This document shows, piece by piece, positions 61,482 to 64,000 of a DNA stretch of 64,000 nucleotides. The stretch comes from Verrucomicrobiota bacterium. GTDB lineage: Bacteria; Verrucomicrobiota; Verrucomicrobiia; Verrucomicrobiales; DEV007. The position numbers and the translations under genes are program-made. The notes below the pieces were generated by a model. The model did not search any database and was not told where the DNA came from. It was given only the letters and a program-made list of their open reading frames with translations. The stretch is from assembly GCA_020630975.1 (NCBI GenBank), contig JAHDID010000012.1, positions 66,541 through 130,540 on the forward strand, read 5' to 3'. Position 1 is the first letter of the stretch. Every line of letters begins with the position of its first letter.

Positions 61482-62472
61482 ACCGAATGAGACTAGGCAC
61501 CTCGCGGGCTGCCTCGTCTCGATTGCATAGAAAGAGTGGTCCCAATCCTGGCGGTGTCAACACAGACTGGGTACGCGAGCTTGCCTGCGTCGTCTTGAGT
61601 GTGCCCTGCATGGGCTTGTGATTAATGGGGTTGGAGTCCCCTGAGTGATAAACCTGAATGCTGAAAAGTTGAGAAACCAAGTAACCATGAAAAGCTCCAG
61701 CCGAAGACAACTGCGAAAGGGTGACCGATCGTGGGAAGGCAGTCTAGGCGAAACTTGCGAGCCGACGAACAGAAACTGTATACGAGGCCGGGTGAATCGG
61801 GCGAGCTGGCTCAACACAGCAAAGCCCATGGGTTTGAGTTCATCAGGTAAATGCAGCGGTTGTGCAAGGGAGTCACACGCACCTTACCGGGGGAGGCCCA
61901 TAGCGGGGAAGCTCGCTGTGGGATTCAGTCGCGGTCATAGTAGTCGAAACTGGAAAAGAGCCGGGGGCACTTATACTGCCCGTCTAAACAATGAAACCGG
62001 ACTCGCTAGATGTTGGCAACCATTTCGCAACGCCGCGAGGCGCGAATGGACCCAGCCGACGAAGGACCAAACTAGTCAGATGAACCGACCTCATTACCAT
62101 CCACCGCAGAGAACCCGACCGGGGGATAGCCAAGTAGGGCAAGGAGGTGAGGCAGAGAAAGCGAGTTCATGGGAAAGAGGCCCTCGATGATCTGGAAGGC
62201 CATCATGACTGACTTGAACCGCTGTGCTACGGACCCGTATATCCTCCGCCATTCGCCTGTCCCCATTTACCAATCGGTCTTGTATAGAATCATAAAGATC
62301 AATGCCCATCCAAGCGATGCCTAACGCGATTTCCATTTTGAGCCGAACGTCTGAGTGCACCTAGCAGTATCTGGTGGCGAACTTTCGATAACACGATAGA
62401 GTGCCAAACTACCAAAGCAAGCCGAAAAAACAACGAGAGGATACTGCTTAGGTGCCACGATTTGTTCTGCAA
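61482..62472. other. Gene-poor stretch with possible group II intron leader
   Basis: Between 61650 and 62200 the plus strand is a compact, structure-rich, GC-balanced sequence without a convincing protein. Short pairings such as CCCATAGCG/CGCTGTGGG (near 61898-61923) and its general character recall the 5' part of bacterial group II introns upstream of their reverse transcriptase, which is absent here. The longest open frame (61645-62190) is a likely shadow. At 62355-62458 an imperfect inverted repeat closes the stretch. Confidence 0.35.
62355..62458. repeat. Long imperfect inverted repeat (cassette-like end)
   Basis: GTGCACCTAGCAGTATC (62355-62371) pairs with GATACTGCTTAGGTGCCAC (62440-62458) with two small bulges, and inner bases GGTGGC/GCCAAACTACC continue the stem. 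The ~104-bp extended hairpin, next to a small gene, looks like an attC-type or other recombination structure, though no integrase gene is in the window. Confidence 0.4.
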
Positions 62473-62880
62473 CTAGAAGTCCTCGGCAGTCTTATTTCTC
62501 TGTGGAAACAAATCAGCTAAAAGCGGTGCTACTGTATCATACGCCTCCCAAGAGTCAGCGATTTCATAGATGGAATCGTATTGGTAGTGCAAGGCCGATT
62601 GATACTCGTCAATGTATTCTTTGTATTGCTCCTCGGTAATCCGTGCGTCAGAACTCAACGCATCACTAGAAAACTTTCCATCACAAGTTTTAAGTAGAAA
62701 TGATGAAGGGCTAAGCTTGCGTCCTTTCAAAAGGCTTATTTCCTCCGAAAAATCTTTTAGAAATTCACTGCTCTCTTGGCCGTGTAAAATAAACCAAGTC
62801 AATAGGATGCCGATATGCGTGCCACCCGCTTCTAGGGTTGTCTCGCCTTTTGCGTGCCAAGAAGCGTCGTCGTATTTCAT
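62473..62880 (-). CDS. DUF7832-like small protein (possible immunity protein)
   Basis: About 135 residues from ATG 62880 (a longer start at 62898 adds an unlikely leader). The N-terminus MKYDDASWH ... LEAGGTHIGILLTWFILHG matches a family of small proteins found near toxin-immunity loci (DUF7832 type). The rest is acidic and helical. A predicted immunity role is inference. It is the left gene of a pair of small genes with related ~95-bp repeats before their starts. Confidence 0.65.
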   Translation of the reverse strand: MKYDDASWHAKGETTLEAGGTHIGILLTWFILHGQESSEFLKDFSEEISLLKGRKLSPSSFLLKTCDGKFSSDALSSDARITEEQYKEYIDEYQSALHYQYDSIYEIADSWEAYDTVAPLLADLFPQRNKTAEDF

Positions 62881-62975
62881 AGCAGAACGATATAGCATAG
62901 CCAGACCACTCTGTCGAGTGTCGGCTTTGCCGACTCTGACAGGGTGCGTCTTGGCTACTGCGACTTGATATGCGA
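62881..62975. repeat. Repeat A of the small-gene array, containing a hairpin
   Basis: Bases 62881-62975 align without gaps to 63361-63455. Both begin AGCA, contain GATATAGC and the imperfect hairpin around GGCTTTGCC (TGTCGAGTGTCGGC TTT GCCGACTCTGACA in this copy, stem-forming), and both lie just upstream of a minus-strand start codon. They may be promoters or recombination sites. Confidence 0.7.
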
Positions 62976-63013
62976 TATGATTCTAGCCGTGAGGAGTAGA
63001 GGGACCACCAGCC

Positions 63014-63352
63014 CTATCGGTAAAGGCTGTAATCAGAGCTAAACCTCTCAAAATTTGAGTTGGCATCTAGAATGGAATCGATTTTGTGGAGGAGTGGTTG
63101 ATTGCTTTTTGAGCTAATGAATGAGAGATCCCAAATATCGCAAGTAAGCAGAAACTCTCCATCAGAAGAGGAGCAATTTATCCAGATCTCATCGTTCATC
63201 CACGCATCAAATGCTATCGAAGTTTTGGCGCCTATCGGTGCTAGCGCCTGCAAAACCGATTCGATAAATGCCTCATCTGCTTTCTGAGGATGGAGTTCGA
63301 TAAGTTCTTCGGTTACTGATTTGTATGCCGGGCGTTTAGTGTATCGATGCAT
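63014..63352 (-). CDS. Small protein of unknown function in the repeat-flanked array
   Basis: A 112-residue soluble protein: N-terminal helix VTEELIELHPQKADEAFIESVLQAL then a beta-rich part with Trp-Asp-Asn motifs (DAWMNDEIWINCSSSDGEFLLTCDIWDL). I do not recognise it, though length and style resemble immunity-type proteins. It lies between repeats A and B, each about 480 bases apart, like the neighbouring genes. Confidence 0.55.
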   Translation of the reverse strand: MHRYTKRPAYKSVTEELIELHPQKADEAFIESVLQALAPIGAKTSIAFDAWMNDEIWINCSSSDGEFLLTCDIWDLSFISSKSNQPLLHKIDSILDANSNFERFSSDYSLYR

Positions 63353-63360
63353 TATTTCCT

Positions 63361-63455
63361 AGCATATCGATATAGCCCACCCAGACCGGAATGTCGAGTG
63401 CCGGCTTTGCCGGGACCGACATGGAGGTCTTGGGTGCGGCAACTTGATAGGCTAA
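63361..63455. repeat. Repeat B of the small-gene array
   Basis: Aligned with repeat A at 62881 at an offset of exactly 480 bases, with the hairpin TGTCGAGTGCCGGC TTT GCCGGGACCGACA as its core. Compensatory changes in the stem (GTCGGC/GCCGAC versus CCGGC/GCCGG) suggest that the structure is conserved. Confidence 0.7.
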
Positions 63456-63548
63456 AGTAATCCTTACGGATCGCGAGCTGAGGCCACTAGAGCCTAGAAA
63501 TTAGAGATTTTAGGTAGGTGCGATTTGGTGGAGTTAGAGTCGCCAGCC

Positions 63549-63809
63549 TCAAGGGGGAAGCCCTAACTCACTACGATGGCGCGGGATAGATGGTGCAAGC
63601 GTGATACTTCCGCACTTAGTGCAATACACCCCCCGCGCGGCTCGACTTGGATTCATGAATGGCATCCATGATCTACCCTTCATACGGATCTGAAGCTGTG
63701 AACTACCAAATGATGTCAACAATGCGTTCGACCAAGTGCGATTCAGAGCAGCCTCGACCTCGACGAGAATGTCTTCACATACTGGGCACTTGAAATGGTC
63801 TTCGTTCAT
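63549..63809 (-). CDS. Small zinc-ribbon protein
   Basis: An 86-residue protein with two CxxC pairs: CPVC (residues ~8-11) near the N-terminus and CTKC (~63-66) near the C-terminus, bracketing a basic middle (LQIRMKGRSWMPFMN). The pattern binds one zinc. Small zinc-ribbon proteins of this kind are often transcription- or translation-related, but nothing more specific is visible. The third minus-strand small gene at the right end of the window. Confidence 0.6.
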   Translation of the reverse strand: MNEDHFKCPVCEDILVEVEAALNRTWSNALLTSFGSSQLQIRMKGRSWMPFMNPSRAARGVYCTKCGSITLAPSIPRHRSELGLPP

Positions 63810-64000
63810 TGTAGGCCGGTTTCTTGAAATTCTCTGCCTATCGTGAAAGCGCTGGGGGCTGCTAGTCAGGGAGTGCGAGTTGATTGCATAATAGACGATC
63901 TGACTGCCAAATCAACAGACAACAGGAGGCGGGCTAGCAGGTTATCCATTGGCGTCAGGATAAGGCTCTGAGCCCCTGTTTTAAAGGAGTTTCAGCTTTT

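Noticed and set aside
61645..62190. Plus-strand open frame of 181 codons
   Set aside because: Basic, low-complexity product without family features, lying in a structure-rich non-coding stretch; more likely a shadow of an RNA element.
1..64000. tRNA or rRNA genes
   Set aside because: No T-loop GGTTCGAATCC-type or rRNA-conserved blocks were seen by eye on either strand; a covariance search would be decisive.

Overview
The window looks like chromosomal DNA of a free-living member of the PVC superphylum, most likely Verrucomicrobiota. The evidence is the gene content: three exported sulfatases with CxPxR/CxPSR sites, two large exported propeller-type dehydrogenases (one with a c-type haem and a discoidin-like domain, one with an azurin-like copper domain), a Tat-exported sugar isomerase-like protein, a 3D-domain protein, NPCBM and squalene-cyclase-like exported proteins, and a BlaI-type regulator. 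Most starts lack a clear Shine-Dalgarno sequence, and many genes have an AT-rich promoter block just upstream. The taxonomic call is inference from family content. No rRNA, tRNA or CRISPR array was seen.

Layout. 0-8.6 kb: 3' end of a FixJ/LuxR-type regulator, a BlaI-like regulator with a likely autoregulatory operator, a cytochrome dehydrogenase, an FAH-family enzyme and exported proteins of unknown function. 8.6-21 kb: two sulfatases, mscL followed by a structured RNA/terminator region, a Tat isomerase-like protein, an MscS channel, an SGNH-like protein, a 3D-domain protein and an MFS/spermidine-synthase fusion. 21-24.5 kb: moaC, a pseudopilin, an ECF sigma factor with a membrane partner, and an antitoxin followed by a truncated RelE-like toxin. 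24.5-26.1 kb: an AT-rich island with one gene lacking a standard start. 26.1-31.4 kb: purD, pyrB, an FKBP isomerase, a NYN-LOTUS protein and a TMEM43-TerB protein in one direction. 31.4-36.4 kb: a sulfatase, an LRR-kinase protein divergent from an unknown membrane protein, and an acyltransferase. 36.4-43.1 kb: a copper-domain dehydrogenase, an OmpA-like protein, and plsY-gpsA followed by a membrane protein. 43.3-49.4 kb: a one-chain fusion of MbnP-like and MbnH/MauG-like domains overlapping an orphan response regulator, and a VWA-DUF3060 protein. 49.4-58.4 kb: a repeat-rich intergenic block, a POT transporter with a GspG-like insertion, EF-hand and cyclase-like exported proteins, an alpha/beta hydrolase with NPCBM, and a divergent stand-alone EF-G. 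58.8-64 kb: a DUF3592-like protein, a GH105 gene broken by one amber codon, then a gene-poor region of small minus-strand genes separated by related hairpin repeats and a possible group II intron fragment.

Together the genes describe a polysaccharide-degrading heterotroph: sulfatases, GH105 and carbohydrate-binding modules release sugars, exported dehydrogenases and cytochromes feed periplasmic electron transfer, and normal housekeeping genes (moaC, purD, pyrB, plsY, gpsA, EF-G) are interleaved. The most unusual points are the MbnP-MbnH fusion with its own regulator, a 21-bp-period dispersed repeat at four loci, the POT/GspG-like chimera, the divergent LRR-kinase pair, the amber-interrupted GH105 gene, the truncated toxin, and the repeat-flanked small genes at the right end.
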